The translations under genes were made by a program, and so were the position numbers. A stretch of DNA of 64,000 nucleotides from Paenibacillus_AP thailandensis (GTDB taxonomy: Bacteria > Bacillota > Bacilli > Paenibacillales > Paenibacillaceae). Numbering within the stretch: the stretch's first letter is position 1; every line of letters begins with the position of its first letter. A model generated the notes under the pieces. That model was not told the origin of the DNA and did not search any database. It saw only the letters and a list, made by a program, of their open reading frames with translations. Location of the stretch: NCBI RefSeq assembly GCF_042685365.1, contig NZ_JBHUMY010000006.1, positions 1 to 64,000 of the forward strand, read 5' to 3'. Below are positions 41,236 to 50,649 of the stretch, in pieces.

Positions 41236-44200
41236 TTGGACGGATTATTTCGCAGAAAGTGGTTTAGTATTGTCGTATTATTCGCGTTGCTGTTCTCGCT
41301 TGTCGCTTCCCCGGTTTACGGCGCGGAACAGGAGGGCACGCCGCTTGATGAGAACGCCGTTGGCGCCGAGCTGGAATCGGCTATCGAAACGCCTTCCCTA
41401 TCCTTGCCGGAAGATTTGCAGCTGGACGGCGACGAAAAGAAGAAGGCTTTGGAGGAAGCGGGAGGAAGCCTAAACTTCGAATCGAAGGCGGAGCTTCATG
41501 CAGCCGGCGGCTCGGCCGCGCTTGCCGCGCCCGCCGCTCCGCAAAATTTCGTCCCGGCTTCGGACAGCGCCAAGACGATTACGGTTATCGTCGAGCTGAC
41601 GACGCAGCCGCTTGCCGTGCAGAAAGCCGCTTCCGCGCAAGGGCTTCTGAAAAGCGCCGTATCCGGCGAGAAGCTGCTGGAGAAGGAGCAAGCTGCGTTT
41701 GCCGCCGAAGCGCAAGCGAAGAAAGGGCTGAAGCTTGGCCGCAAATACAATCAGGCGTTTAACGGCTACGCCGTTCAAATCGCCGCGAACGAAGTCGAAT
41801 CGCTGCTGTCGCTGCCAGGCGTCAAAGCGGTTTATCCGAGCACCACGTTCAAGGCGGTTCCGGTCGACAGCGTGACGCCCAATATGAACGAAAGCGCGCC
41901 TTACATCGGCTCCCGGCAGCTGTGGGATTTGGGCTTCAACGGCGAAGGAATCAAAGTGGGCGTGCTCGACACGGGCATCGATTTCAATCATCCGAGCTTG
42001 CGGGATGCTTACAAAGGCGGATACGACTTCGTGGACGACGATAACGTCCCGAACGAAACGCCGGTCGATCCTAACGATCCCGAAGCGGCTACGTCCCACG
42101 GCACGCACGTGTCCGGGACCATTGCCGGCAGAGGCAATCCGGACGTCGAGAACGATCCGAACGGGTGGGTGAAAGGCGTCGCCTACGGGGCGGACCTTTA
42201 CGTATACCGCGTGCTCGGGCCCGGCGGTACGGGAGATACGGAAGACGTGATGGCGGCCATCGACCGAGCGGTCAAGGACGGTCTGGACGTCATCAACTTG
42301 TCGCTCGGCAACAGCGGCAACTATGAAGCAAGCGCGGAATCGATCGCGCTGAACAACGCGGCGATTGCCGGCGTCGTGCCGGTCGTGGCGAACGGCAACG
42401 ACGGCCCGGCCGGTTACACGATGGGCAATCCGGCAACATCGGAGATGGCGATATCCGTAGGCGCCTCCTATCCTCCGCTGAACGTTCCGGAAATTACGGG
42501 CGAAGGAATCGGTCATGTGCTGGGCAGCTTGATGACGTTCTCCCCCGGGCTCGGCAGCCTGGAAGGAAGCTCGGCTGTCTTCGTTAACGCGGGTCTCGGC
42601 ACCGCTGCCGACTTCGCCAATGTCGATGCGGAGGGGAAGGTGGCGGTCATCTCGCGCGGGTCGATTTCTTTCGCGGAGAAATCGCTCAACGCCAAAGCGG
42701 CGGGTGCGGTCGCGGCCGTTATTTACAATAACGCCCCGGGTAACTTCGGCGGAACGCTCGGCGAAGAGGGAGACTACATCCCGACGCTCAGCATTTCGCA
42801 GGAGAACGGCGAGGTGCTCGTCAATGCGATCGAAGCGGCAGGCGAGTATACCGCCACGTTCGGCATTACGATGGTCGAGGACTTGATCGCCGATTTCAGC
42901 TCGCGCGGACCAAGCATTCCGTCTCTGGACATCAAGCCGGACATCGCCGCCCCGGGGGTCGGGATCCGCTCCTCCGTGCCCGCATCGGACGGGAATTACG
43001 CGGACGCTTATGAAGACAATCAAGGCACCAGCATGGCGGCGCCCCATATCGCCGGAGCTGCGGCGCTCCTGCTCCAGAAAGACCCGGAGCTTACGCCGGA
43101 GCTGGTGAAAGGCTTGCTGATGAACAACGCGGTCGAGCTGGATGACGAGAACGGCAATACGTATTCGCATATGGCGCAAGGCGCCGGACGCGTCGACTTG
43201 GCGAAAACGATCGAAGCGAAAGCCGTCGCTCTCGTTCAGGAATCGACGACGGCGGTTACGGACAGCGTCTATACGCCGTATTATACGGGAAGCTTGTCGT
43301 TCGGCCAGACGCCTGCCGGATCGCAATTGACGAAGACGGTTACGGTTAAAGATATCGCAGGCAGCGTATCCTCGTATTCGGTCGACGCCGAATGGACGGG
43401 GGAAGCGGCCGGATCTTTCGACTGGAGCGCAAGCGAGGTTCGCGTCGAGGCGGGAAGCGGCGCTTCCTTCGACATCACGCTTAACGTCGGGGCCGATACG
43501 CCGGACGGCTATTACGAAGGCAATGTGACGTTGACGTCGGACGAAGGGCATGAGCTTCATTTGCCGTTTGCCGTTTATGTCGGCGAAGTGCAGGATTTGC
43601 CGGCGCCGGTTTCCGGCGTTTCGATTACGCCTGCCATATACTCGCCTAACGGCGACGAGGCGTACGATACGGCTGACATCGAGTTCAGCGTCAATTTGGT
43701 GAACGAGTATTTTTCGCTTGATGTTTTTGACTACGAGACGCTGGAGTGGCTCGGGACGATCGAAGAGGACGCCGAAGGCATCGAGCCCGGGGATTACATT
43801 ATTCCCGGCTGGGACGGGACGGTCTTCCATCCGGAGATCGGCGAATATTCATTGGCCGATAACGGAGACCGTTATTATCTGCTCGTTCCGTTCTATAACT
43901 TCGACGTTTATGAGGATGAAATTACTCCGTTCATTATCGACGTGAACAAGCCCGAATCTTCCGAAGCAAGCATTTCCGTCGAAAACGGCGCCGGAATAAT
44001 AACCGGCCAAATCAAGCGCGATTTTCTCGTTGACTTCTTCGGGGATTACAGCGCAATCGGCGTGGCGGCGATTGAAGGCGAAGAGCAGTATGACGGCTTC
44101 ATCCATGAGGACGGCACGTATGAGATCGAAGTGCCGATCGACTACGGCCTGAATACGTTTGACGTATACGTCTACGATCTGGCGGGCAACGGCATGATCG

Positions 44201-45171
44201 TTCCCGCGGATACCGTCTCGTACGAAGAGACGAACGAGTCGCCTGCCCAAGCTGCGGTGAACGTTAGCACGGAAACGGCCGAGCCCGGCGAAAGCTTTAG
44301 CGTCAGCATCGACGTCTACGGCGCGGACGATGTGTATTCGGCGCAGTTCAGCCTTACGTATGATGCCGATCTTGTCAGAGGATCGGTCGAGCCGAGCGTG
44401 CAACTGGACGTTTACCAGCAGAACGAAAATCCGGGCGTTCCGCTTATTATCGACGAGACACAGGTTGAAGTCGGCGGCGGCAAAATCCGTTCGGACTACA
44501 TTGTGTCCCTCGCCGGAGACATAGGCGGATATACGGGAGGAGACGACTTGTCGCTGGCGCTGTATCATTTTGCCGCCGAAGAGGAAGGGGAATATCAGTT
44601 TGAATTGTCCGACGTCCGGCTGCTGAACAGCAATACCGAAGATATCGGCATCGGACGGTTGACGAACGGATCCGTCTCGGTTGAAGAAGATCCTGTCGGC
44701 ACGAATTATACGATCAGCGGTAAGCTTAAGGCAGAGGCGTTCGGCGAAGGCGTCGATTACAGCGAGGTATGGTACCAAGGCAGCGACGGAACGCATAAAG
44801 TCGTCGTCGAGGCTATAGACGGCAAAGGCGAGGTGGCCGGCATCGCCAAAGTAAGCGAAGACGGCTCGTATTCGATAGCCGTACCTGCAGGAACGTATAC
44901 CGTTCGGGCGATCGTGCCGGGCCATATTCAAGAAGCCGAGCAAGTCGATGTAAACGGCGACGTGACGCATGACTTCGGTCCGCTTGCGGCCGGCGACGTG
45001 AACGGCGACGGAAAAGTCGATCTGGCCGACCTGCAGCTGGCGGCGAAACAATTCGGCAAGGAAAGAAACGGCTCCTGGCCGTCGGCCGCAACAAGCGCAG
45101 CCGACATTAACCGCGACGACGCGATCGACCTGCTCGACATTTCCTTCGTCTTGGAAAACTATTCGTTCTAA
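41236..45171 (+). CDS. Secreted subtilisin-like protease with cohesin-like and dockerin modules
   Basis: 1311 residues. A signal peptide (hydrophobic core SIVVLFALLFSLVASPVYG) is followed by an I9-type propeptide (about 105-200). The S8 domain has Asp245 (VLDTGID), His288 (SHGTHVSG) and Ser599 (GTSMAAPH), with a PA-type insert around AGAVAAVIYNNAPG. Beta-sandwich regions follow. Residues about 1005-1150 look like a cohesin (FSVSIDVYGADDVYSAQFSL and TYDADLVRG), then a carboxypeptidase-regulatory-like domain. Residues 1253-1311 form a dockerin with two Ca-binding F-hand repeats, DVNGDGKVDLAD and DINRDDAIDLLD. TTG at 41236 lies eight bases after AGGAGGG; TTG at 41230 is too close. The adjacent gene encodes a cohesin-SLH protein that could anchor it to the cell wall. 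Confidence 0.88.
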   Translation: MDGLFRRKWFSIVVLFALLFSLVASPVYGAEQEGTPLDENAVGAELESAIETPSLSLPEDLQLDGDEKKKALEEAGGSLNFESKAELHAAGGSAALAAPAAPQNFVPASDSAKTITVIVELTTQPLAVQKAASAQGLLKSAVSGEKLLEKEQAAFAAEAQAKKGLKLGRKYNQAFNGYAVQIAANEVESLLSLPGVKAVYPSTTFKAVPVDSVTPNMNESAPYIGSRQLWDLGFNGEGIKVGVLDTGIDFNHPSLRDAYKGGYDFVDDDNVPNETPVDPNDPEAATSHGTHVSGTIAGRGNPDVENDPNGWVKGVAYGADLYVYRVLGPGGTGDTEDVMAAIDRAVKDGLDVINLSLGNSGNYEASAESIALNNAAIAGVVPVVANGNDGPAGYTMGNPATSEMAISVGASYPPLNVPEITGEGIGHVLGSLMTFSPGLGSLEGSSAVFVNAGLGTAADFANVDAEGKVAVISRGSISFAEKSLNAKAAGAVAAVIYNNAPGNFGGTLGEEGDYIPTLSISQENGEVLVNAIEAAGEYTATFGITMVEDLIADFSSRGPSIPSLDIKPDIAAPGVGIRSSVPASDGNYADAYEDNQGTSMAAPHIAGAAALLLQKDPELTPELVKGLLMNNAVELDDENGNTYSHMAQGAGRVDLAKTIEAKAVALVQESTTAVTDSVYTPYYTGSLSFGQTPAGSQLTKTVTVKDIAGSVSSYSVDAEWTGEAAGSFDWSASEVRVEAGSGASFDITLNVGADTPDGYYEGNVTLTSDEGHELHLPFAVYVGEVQDLPAPVSGVSITPAIYSPNGDEAYDTADIEFSVNLVNEYFSLDVFDYETLEWLGTIEEDAEGIEPGDYIIPGWDGTVFHPEIGEYSLADNGDRYYLLVPFYNFDVYEDEITPFIIDVNKPESSEASISVENGAGIITGQIKRDFLVDFFGDYSAIGVAAIEGEEQYDGFIHEDGTYEIEVPIDYGLNTFDVYVYDLAGNGMIVPADTVSYEETNESPAQAAVNVSTETAEPGESFSVSIDVYGADDVYSAQFSLTYDADLVRGSVEPSVQLDVYQQNENPGVPLIIDETQVEVGGGKIRSDYIVSLAGDIGGYTGGDDLSLALYHFAAEEEGEYQFELSDVRLLNSNTEDIGIGRLTNGSVSVEEDPVGTNYTISGKLKAEAFGEGVDYSEVWYQGSDGTHKVVVEAIDGKGEVAGIAKVSEDGSYSIAVPAGTYTVRAIVPGHIQEAEQVDVNGDVTHDFGPLAAGDVNGDGKVDLADLQLAAKQFGKERNGSWPSAATSAADINRDDAIDLLDISFVLENYSF

Positions 45172-45284
45172 TCGGAAAACTATTCGTGCTTAGGCTTTAA
45201 ATCGGATCGTTATTATAGGCGTTGCGGGAGGATAGGCTTACTCGGCTATTCTCCCTCCCGCCTTCATGGACAGGGGATGGGAAC

Positions 45285-46523
45285 ATGAATGGAACGAAAC
45301 GGCACAAGCGGGCATACCGCGCTTTTCCGATCGTCATCTGCATGCTGGCATACGTTTTGTTCGGGCTCCAGCCTGCCGCTATCGCCGCCGGGCAAGAAGC
45401 CAAGCTGCCGCAAGTCCGCATCGTTACGTCTGCCGCGCAGGCGCAAGTCGGGGACGTATTTGAGGTTGCCGTCTGGCTGCAAGGCTTTACCGGCGATTAC
45501 GCCGACATTCAAGGCTATGAGGTGCATCTTGCGTTTGACGCTTCGCTTGTTCAGCCCGTTGCGGAGATCGGCGACCCCGCGCTAAAGCCGGCGGTCTTTC
45601 AGGCTGCGGCAGGCCCGATGACGCTGGTGAACAGCATCGATGCCGAATCCGGCACGGTAAAGGTTTCGCAAATTACGACGAAAAAAGGAAGCCTGTTGTT
45701 CGCGGGGTACGGCAAAATCGGAACGGTGACGTTTAAAGCGGCGTCGCCCGGCGTCGTCCGGTTCAGTCAAACCAAATCGATCGTCATCAAAGCGGACAAC
45801 CCCGGCGTTAATGTCATACATACAATCAATTCGGCTTCGGTCGAAATCGTCCCGGCCGGAGGGGCCGCGGCGGGCGGAGCTGCGGAGACGCAGGAGCAAA
45901 TCGGCGAAGCGCCGTCCGAATCCGGCTCCGGCGTCACGGACGAGCAGGCGCTGCAGGCGTTTAAAGATTACGGCGATGTGGCGGCGCTGAGCTGGGCGAA
46001 GGATGCGATCGGGGCATTCGCCCGATCAAAGGTGCTGCAAGGCAGCCCAAGCGGATATTTCGAGCCGCGCAGAAGCATGACCCGGGCCGAATTCGCCAAA
46101 ACCGCCGTCGTTGCGCTCGGCCTCGATATGAAGCAACAGCTGAAGCCGACGTTCGCGGACGTGCCGAAGACGGCGTGGCATTACGATTATGTGGAGACGG
46201 CCGCGCAATACGGTCTCGTACAAGGGACGCCGCTTGGGGCGGCGAAATATTTCAAGCCTAACGATCCGATAACAAGAGCGGAGATCGCCGCGATTGTCGC
46301 CAGGGTGCTGCGCGAACTGGAAGGGGATGCGGCGGGCGAGACGGTGCGGCTGCCGTTCGCCGACGTGCCGGCCGCCCACTGGGCTTACGAGGATATACGG
46401 CTGCTGTACGGGCTTAAGCTGCTGGAAGGGAAGTCCGACCGGCAATTCGCGCCCGGCGACAAGGCCAGCCGCGCGGAAATGGCGGTGCTGCTCGATCGGG
46501 TGCTGACCCGTTTGAACGGCTGA
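45285..46523 (+). CDS. Cohesin-SLH surface protein, scaffoldin-like anchor
   Basis: 412 residues. The signal peptide (FPIVICMLAYVLFGLQPAAIAAG) is followed by one cohesin-type domain (about 43-190): VRIVTSAAQAQVGDVFEVAV, then GYEVHLAFDASLVQ and VTFKAASPGVV. A short Ala/Gly/Glu linker leads to three SLH domains (about 220-412) with MTRAEFAK, ITRAEIAA and SRAEMAVL. SLH domains bind secondary cell-wall polymers, so the protein should display a single cohesin on the surface. It starts 113 bp after the protease-dockerin gene on the same strand and ends at two consecutive terminators. ATG at 45285 follows AGGGGATGG. Dockerin binding is inferred from module types, not shown. Confidence 0.88.
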   Translation: MNGTKRHKRAYRAFPIVICMLAYVLFGLQPAAIAAGQEAKLPQVRIVTSAAQAQVGDVFEVAVWLQGFTGDYADIQGYEVHLAFDASLVQPVAEIGDPALKPAVFQAAAGPMTLVNSIDAESGTVKVSQITTKKGSLLFAGYGKIGTVTFKAASPGVVRFSQTKSIVIKADNPGVNVIHTINSASVEIVPAGGAAAGGAAETQEQIGEAPSESGSGVTDEQALQAFKDYGDVAALSWAKDAIGAFARSKVLQGSPSGYFEPRRSMTRAEFAKTAVVALGLDMKQQLKPTFADVPKTAWHYDYVETAAQYGLVQGTPLGAAKYFKPNDPITRAEIAAIVARVLRELEGDAAGETVRLPFADVPAAHWAYEDIRLLYGLKLLEGKSDRQFAPGDKASRAEMAVLLDRVLTRLNG

Positions 46524-46532
46524 CGCAATAGC

Positions 46533-46570
46533 AAAAACCCGGCACCTTGGGATAAGGTGACCGGGTTTTT
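46533..46570 (+). terminator. Terminator 1 of the protease/anchor operon
   Basis: AAAAACCCGG pairs with CCGGGTTTTT, with an inner ACCTT/AAGGT helix. Confidence 0.85.
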
Positions 46571-46575
46571 CCTTT

Positions 46576-46600
46576 GTCCGCCGGTGCCGGCGGACTTTTT
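46576..46600 (+). terminator. Terminator 2 of the protease/anchor operon
   Basis: GTCCGCCG pairs with CGGCGGAC around GTGC and is followed by five T. It lies directly behind terminator 1. Confidence 0.75.
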
Positions 46601-46642
46601 GTAATAGGATACGAACGATTGGATAGATAAGATCATGCCGAA

Positions 46643-48565
46643 TTATTTCATTTGCAGCATCATGGTCCATAGGGAAGCGTCCTCGTAGCCCAGCCGCCAC
46701 GCCGCGACGCCCGCCAGATCGTATTTTTTGGCGATGTTGACCCGGGCCGCCGTCGTCTCCGGCGTTTCCGCCCAGAATTGGTACGTGTAGCCGTTCTGCT
46801 TATACGTATATTTCATCTGGCCGGATTCCGCGTCCTTGACGCCCGCAGCCCCCGTTTCCGAGATTAGCCGGCCGATGTCCTTCATATAAACGGCACGGCT
46901 GCCGACCAGCTTCCCGCTGCCGTCGAGCTGCCAGACCCGAACGTAGAACGGAATGCCGAGCATCAGCTTGCCGCGCGGAATGCCGTACGAGAGAAACTGC
47001 CGCACCCCTTCCTCGGTCCAGGCAAGCCCCGCTACGGAACCCGGTTCTTTGCTGCCCGTCCAATGCTCGTCATAGGCCATTATAATCATCGTGTCCACGA
47101 CGTTCGCAAGCGCGGCGTGATCGTAGGCGGTAAGATGATTCCATTTGACGTCGCCGCGGGGAAGGTCGATCGAGAGCTTCATTCCTTTCGCATGTACGGC
47201 CGAGGCAAGCGCCGTAACGAATTTCGTAAATGCAGACCTGTCGTCCTTGCTCACGTTTTCGAAATCGAGATTGACGCCGGATACGTTCAGCTCCGCCAGC
47301 TTGCCTACGAGACCCGATATAAACGTTTTCTGGGCGGCGTCGCTCGCGAGAAACCGCGTCGTCAATTGTTGGTCGAACTGATTGTGAACGAGCGGCATGA
47401 CCTCGATGCCGGCTTCGGCAAGCGTCCGGACGACGGACGCGTCGGAAGTGTCCTTCAGCGTGCCGCCGTCGTCCGCCAGCTCGAACCAGGTCGGCGAATC
47501 GACGGACAGTCCTTGCGTATTGGCGACTTGGCCCAGCACGTCCGCGCTTGTCGTTTCGCCGTTCCATGCCAGGTAGACGAGCCTTTTGGCGTTGCTCCAC
47601 AGCGTTCTTCCGTCGGCGTTTTTGACGGCGCTGCCGGCATAACCTTTGGCATAGCGGACAGCGGCCGTTACCGTATGGAACGACTTGAGCTTTTTGTCGC
47701 CTTGATATACCGTCAAATACGGCACGCTTGTCCACCAGGTTTCCCCGTTATAGACGACGCTTGCGTTCGCGTAGCCTTTGGCGAACTGAACGGCCTTGCT
47801 GAGGCTTATGAAAGACCCGAGCGTTGTGCCGCTCTGCAGCACTTCGTACGCGCGGACGTTCGAATGAACGACGGCTCCCGTCGAGGTATTCACGACATTC
47901 GTGTCGCCAAGCGCCGCCGACGCTTGGATCGCGTCGTATAGATAGCCGTAAGTTCGATCGGAGGCGCTCGTGCCGTCCGGCGAAACGATCGCGTATATCG
48001 CTTTGCCGGCCCGCTGGGTAGCTTCCTGCAAAGCGTTCAAGTTATCCCATGCCCATGTGTTCGACGACAGCTCGATAATGTGGGCGTTCGCCCATTTTTT
48101 CGCTTCTTTTTTCGCGGCGTCCAGCGTTGCAAACGTCCAGCCGCTTTTTGTTTTCTCCCCTTGGAACAGTCTGTAATTCGCATAAGACTGATACACCCAG
48201 CCCGGCTGCTCCAGATCGCGAATATGTACGTTGTTCAATTGCTTGGCCGCTGCAAGCGCTTCCGCGTACGTGCGAAATTCCCACCCTGCCTTCGACATGC
48301 CGCCTTGGTAGATTTTGAAGCGGGGGAAGTTGTCCCACATCCAGGCGCGGTCGGCGATTTTCTCGACATGGCTGTAAGCGAACCGTTTCGCGTAAGCTAC
48401 GGCCTGCTTTTCTGTCGCAAACTCCCGCAGCGGCTTGTCGTTTTGGTAGACGCGGTAGTTGGTCATCGCAGCCGCTGCGGCCGCGGCGGGAGCGGTACCC
48501 GCGATCGTTCCGGCAAGCGGCAAGGCGATAAGCACCGAAAGCCAGATCTTCAGTTGTCGCAGCAT
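46643..48565 (-). CDS. Secreted GH18-family glycosidase with N-terminal repeat array
   Basis: 640 residues. A signal peptide (1-33, ending in an Ala run) is followed by about five or six repeats of roughly 50 residues with the pattern Y-x-V/I-Y/F-Q-G, a central F-x-T and a helix ending YAK or AKK. Examples begin YRVYQNDKPL, FKIYQGGMSK, YRLFQGEKTK and LTVYQGDKKL. The GH18 barrel spans about 335-640. Its catalytic segment is VSGVNLDFENV, with MIIMAYDEHW and GIPFYVRVW further on, as in YdhD/SleL/YvbX-type spore or cell-wall enzymes. The substrate is probably an N-acetylglucosamine polymer (peptidoglycan or chitin). The repeats may bind cell wall. It is monocistronic, divergent from the ketosynthase operon. 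Confidence 0.85.
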   Translation of the reverse strand: MLRQLKIWLSVLIALPLAGTIAGTAPAAAAAAAMTNYRVYQNDKPLREFATEKQAVAYAKRFAYSHVEKIADRAWMWDNFPRFKIYQGGMSKAGWEFRTYAEALAAAKQLNNVHIRDLEQPGWVYQSYANYRLFQGEKTKSGWTFATLDAAKKEAKKWANAHIIELSSNTWAWDNLNALQEATQRAGKAIYAIVSPDGTSASDRTYGYLYDAIQASAALGDTNVVNTSTGAVVHSNVRAYEVLQSGTTLGSFISLSKAVQFAKGYANASVVYNGETWWTSVPYLTVYQGDKKLKSFHTVTAAVRYAKGYAGSAVKNADGRTLWSNAKRLVYLAWNGETTSADVLGQVANTQGLSVDSPTWFELADDGGTLKDTSDASVVRTLAEAGIEVMPLVHNQFDQQLTTRFLASDAAQKTFISGLVGKLAELNVSGVNLDFENVSKDDRSAFTKFVTALASAVHAKGMKLSIDLPRGDVKWNHLTAYDHAALANVVDTMIIMAYDEHWTGSKEPGSVAGLAWTEEGVRQFLSYGIPRGKLMLGIPFYVRVWQLDGSGKLVGSRAVYMKDIGRLISETGAAGVKDAESGQMKYTYKQNGYTYQFWAETPETTAARVNIAKKYDLAGVAAWRLGYEDASLWTMMLQMK

Positions 48566-48771
48566 AATCGTTCTATCACTCTCCTACTTTCGATTCAATC
48601 GTTAGACGCGGTTAATAGAGAGAGGTTGCGATATATTCGACAAATTCCCTTCAAAACTCGCATTTGCCCCGGCTTCGGATAGTTCGGAGCGCAATGGATA
48701 AAAATAAAGGAAAAGAATAACAATACAGGAAACGAGCTGCGAATCCCTCGGGTAAAAGGAGCTGATTTCGC

Positions 48772-49473
48772 ATGAAAAGAGCAATGTCCAAGGAATTGCT
48801 GGACGAAGGCGAGATCGATCTGCAGGAGCTGGAGAGGAGCCTTCGGGAAGTGTGGCATGTCAACCGATATTTGGGGGGCAACCCCGCATTGTTTCGGCAT
48901 TTGGGCAAAATGCTCGCCGATCCCCGGGCGGCGGACCGGGGCGGAATCCGGCTGCTGGACGTCGCCGCGGGTATCGGCGACATTCCTCTTGCGCTGCTGC
49001 GGTGGCGGAAGATGAACGGTCTTGACGTCACCATCTCCTGCATCGACATCCATCCGGGGATGGTTGAGCTGGCGGCCAGACGGACCGCTTCTTCTGACAA
49101 GATTACGGCAATGGTGGCCGACGCGACGGCAATGCCGTTCGAAGACGACAGCTTCGATATCGCCTTTTGCAATTTGGCTCTGCATCATATGGACGAGGAG
49201 CAGGCGGTTCAACTGATCCGCGAGCTGGATCGGGTATCGCGCATCGGCTGGGTCGTGACCGATCTCGAGCGAAGAAGGCTGGCGTATTGGTCCGCCATGC
49301 TTCTTGCAGGCGTCGTATGGCGCAGTCCCGTTACGAAGCACGATGGCCCGTTGTCGGTTCGGCGCTCTTATACGGCTGCCGAAGCAAGGGAGCTGCTGAA
49401 CCGCGCGGGAATCGAAGGAGCCGTCGTACGGCGGCATTTTCCGTTCCGTCTGGCACTGGTCCGCCATGGATGA
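48772..49473 (+). CDS. SAM-dependent methyltransferase, UbiE-like
   Basis: 233 residues, Rossmann-type class I methyltransferase. Motif I is LLDVAAGIGDIPLALL, the acidic motif II IDIHPGM, and motif IV NLALHHMDEEQ. AAAGGAG precedes ATG by about ten bases. The next gene overlaps its end by eight bases, so it belongs to a four-gene unit with a flavoprotein, an SRPBCC protein and a ketosynthase. A role in methylating a polyketide- or quinone-like product is inferred from this context. Confidence 0.82.
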   Translation: MKRAMSKELLDEGEIDLQELERSLREVWHVNRYLGGNPALFRHLGKMLADPRAADRGGIRLLDVAAGIGDIPLALLRWRKMNGLDVTISCIDIHPGMVELAARRTASSDKITAMVADATAMPFEDDSFDIAFCNLALHHMDEEQAVQLIRELDRVSRIGWVVTDLERRRLAYWSAMLLAGVVWRSPVTKHDGPLSVRRSYTAAEARELLNRAGIEGAVVRRHFPFRLALVRHG

Positions 49474-50626
49474 CGTGGTCGTCATCGGAGCCGGTCCCGC
49501 CGGCAGCGTCGTCGCGAGGCTGCTTGCGCTTCGCGGATTGAAAGTCCGCCTGCTGGAACGAGCGGCGTTCCCGAAGCGGAAGCCTTGCGGCGAATCGCTT
49601 AATCCGGGCGCGGTAGCTGCTCTGGCGCGGGTCGGAACGCCGGCGGAAAGCTTGCTGGCGGACGGCGCGGGGGAGCTTGACGGCGGAATCGTTCGCGGCT
49701 GGCGGCTCGCGAATAACCGATTGCGGCTTGAAGCTTCTTACCCTCCGGGGCGGTACGGCATCGGCTGCCGGCGGGAGCTGCTGGACGAGAGGCTTGTCCG
49801 CGAAGCTTGCCGGGCGGGCGTCCTTTTGGACGAACATATGCATGTCGAAGGCATCGTATGGAACGAGCTGGGGCATGCCGCCGGCGTTTACGGCCGATCG
49901 GCCGCGACCGGCAAGCCGTTCCGCCTTCCGGCGCGGCTTGTCGTCGGCGCAGACGGCCTTCGCTCCGCCATTGCGCGAAGCGCGGGATTGGCAAGCCGGC
50001 CGGGACGGCTTCGGAAAGCGGCGTTCACCGCGCGTCTTATCGGGGTGGAAGCGCTGGAGGATGCGGTCGAGCTCCATACGGAGCCGGACCTTGTCGTCGG
50101 CGTGGCGCCGCTTGGCGGAGGGCTGGCGAACTTGACGCTTGCGCTGCAGGGCGCGGCCGCCGCATCGGCGGCAAAGGACAAAGCCGGCTTCATGCTGGAA
50201 GCGGCCCGCCGCCAGCCTTGGCTGGCGGAACGGCTGGCCGGAGCGGCGCTCGCCGGCGAGGTTCTGGCAAGCGGGCCGTTCGACCGGCCCGTGCGGGCTG
50301 CGGCGCTGCCGGGGCTTGTCCTTGTCGGCGACGCCGCCGGCTATTACGACCCGCTGACGGGCCAAGGCATTTACCGCGCGATTCGAAGCGCGGAATTGGC
50401 GGCCCCGCGGGTCGCGGAATCGCTGGCAAGCGGCAGCTTCCGGCCGCTTGCGCAATACGAGCGGGAGCGGCGGAAAGAATTCGCTCCCGGCGTGCGGCTC
50501 CAGCGGCTCATCGAATGGAGCAGCCGCCAGCCGCCGGTCTGGAACGCGGCGCTGCGCGGACTAAGCGCTTCGCCGCGGCTTAAGGAAGCGCTGGCCGGAC
50601 GGATCGGTGACTGCCGGGTACCGTAA
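49466..50626 (+). CDS. FAD-dependent oxidoreductase, geranylgeranyl reductase-like
   Basis: 386 residues. The FAD fold GAGPAGSVVARLLALRGLKV is followed by PCGESLNPGAVAAL and the late GD motif VGDAAGYYDPLTGQG. The layout belongs to the aromatic-ring-hydroxylase and geranylgeranyl-reductase superfamily; the CGES motif favours the reductase/halogenase-like branch. Its start overlaps the methyltransferase gene by eight bases. It probably reduces or hydroxylates the operon's product. The substrate is not known. Confidence 0.82.
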   Translation: MDDVVVIGAGPAGSVVARLLALRGLKVRLLERAAFPKRKPCGESLNPGAVAALARVGTPAESLLADGAGELDGGIVRGWRLANNRLRLEASYPPGRYGIGCRRELLDERLVREACRAGVLLDEHMHVEGIVWNELGHAAGVYGRSAATGKPFRLPARLVVGADGLRSAIARSAGLASRPGRLRKAAFTARLIGVEALEDAVELHTEPDLVVGVAPLGGGLANLTLALQGAAAASAAKDKAGFMLEAARRQPWLAERLAGAALAGEVLASGPFDRPVRAAALPGLVLVGDAAGYYDPLTGQGIYRAIRSAELAAPRVAESLASGSFRPLAQYERERRKEFAPGVRLQRLIEWSSRQPPVWNAALRGLSASPRLKEALAGRIGDCRVP

Positions 50627-50649
50627 ACCAATAAGGAGGGAGGCTTTGC

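Noticed and set aside
41470..43830. A 786-codon reverse open frame over the protease gene
   Set aside because: Shadow of the protease frame, with Arg-rich composition and no ribosome site.
41236..46523. A cellulosome
   Set aside because: No cellulase or multi-cohesin scaffoldin is present; the enzyme is a protease and the anchor has one cohesin.
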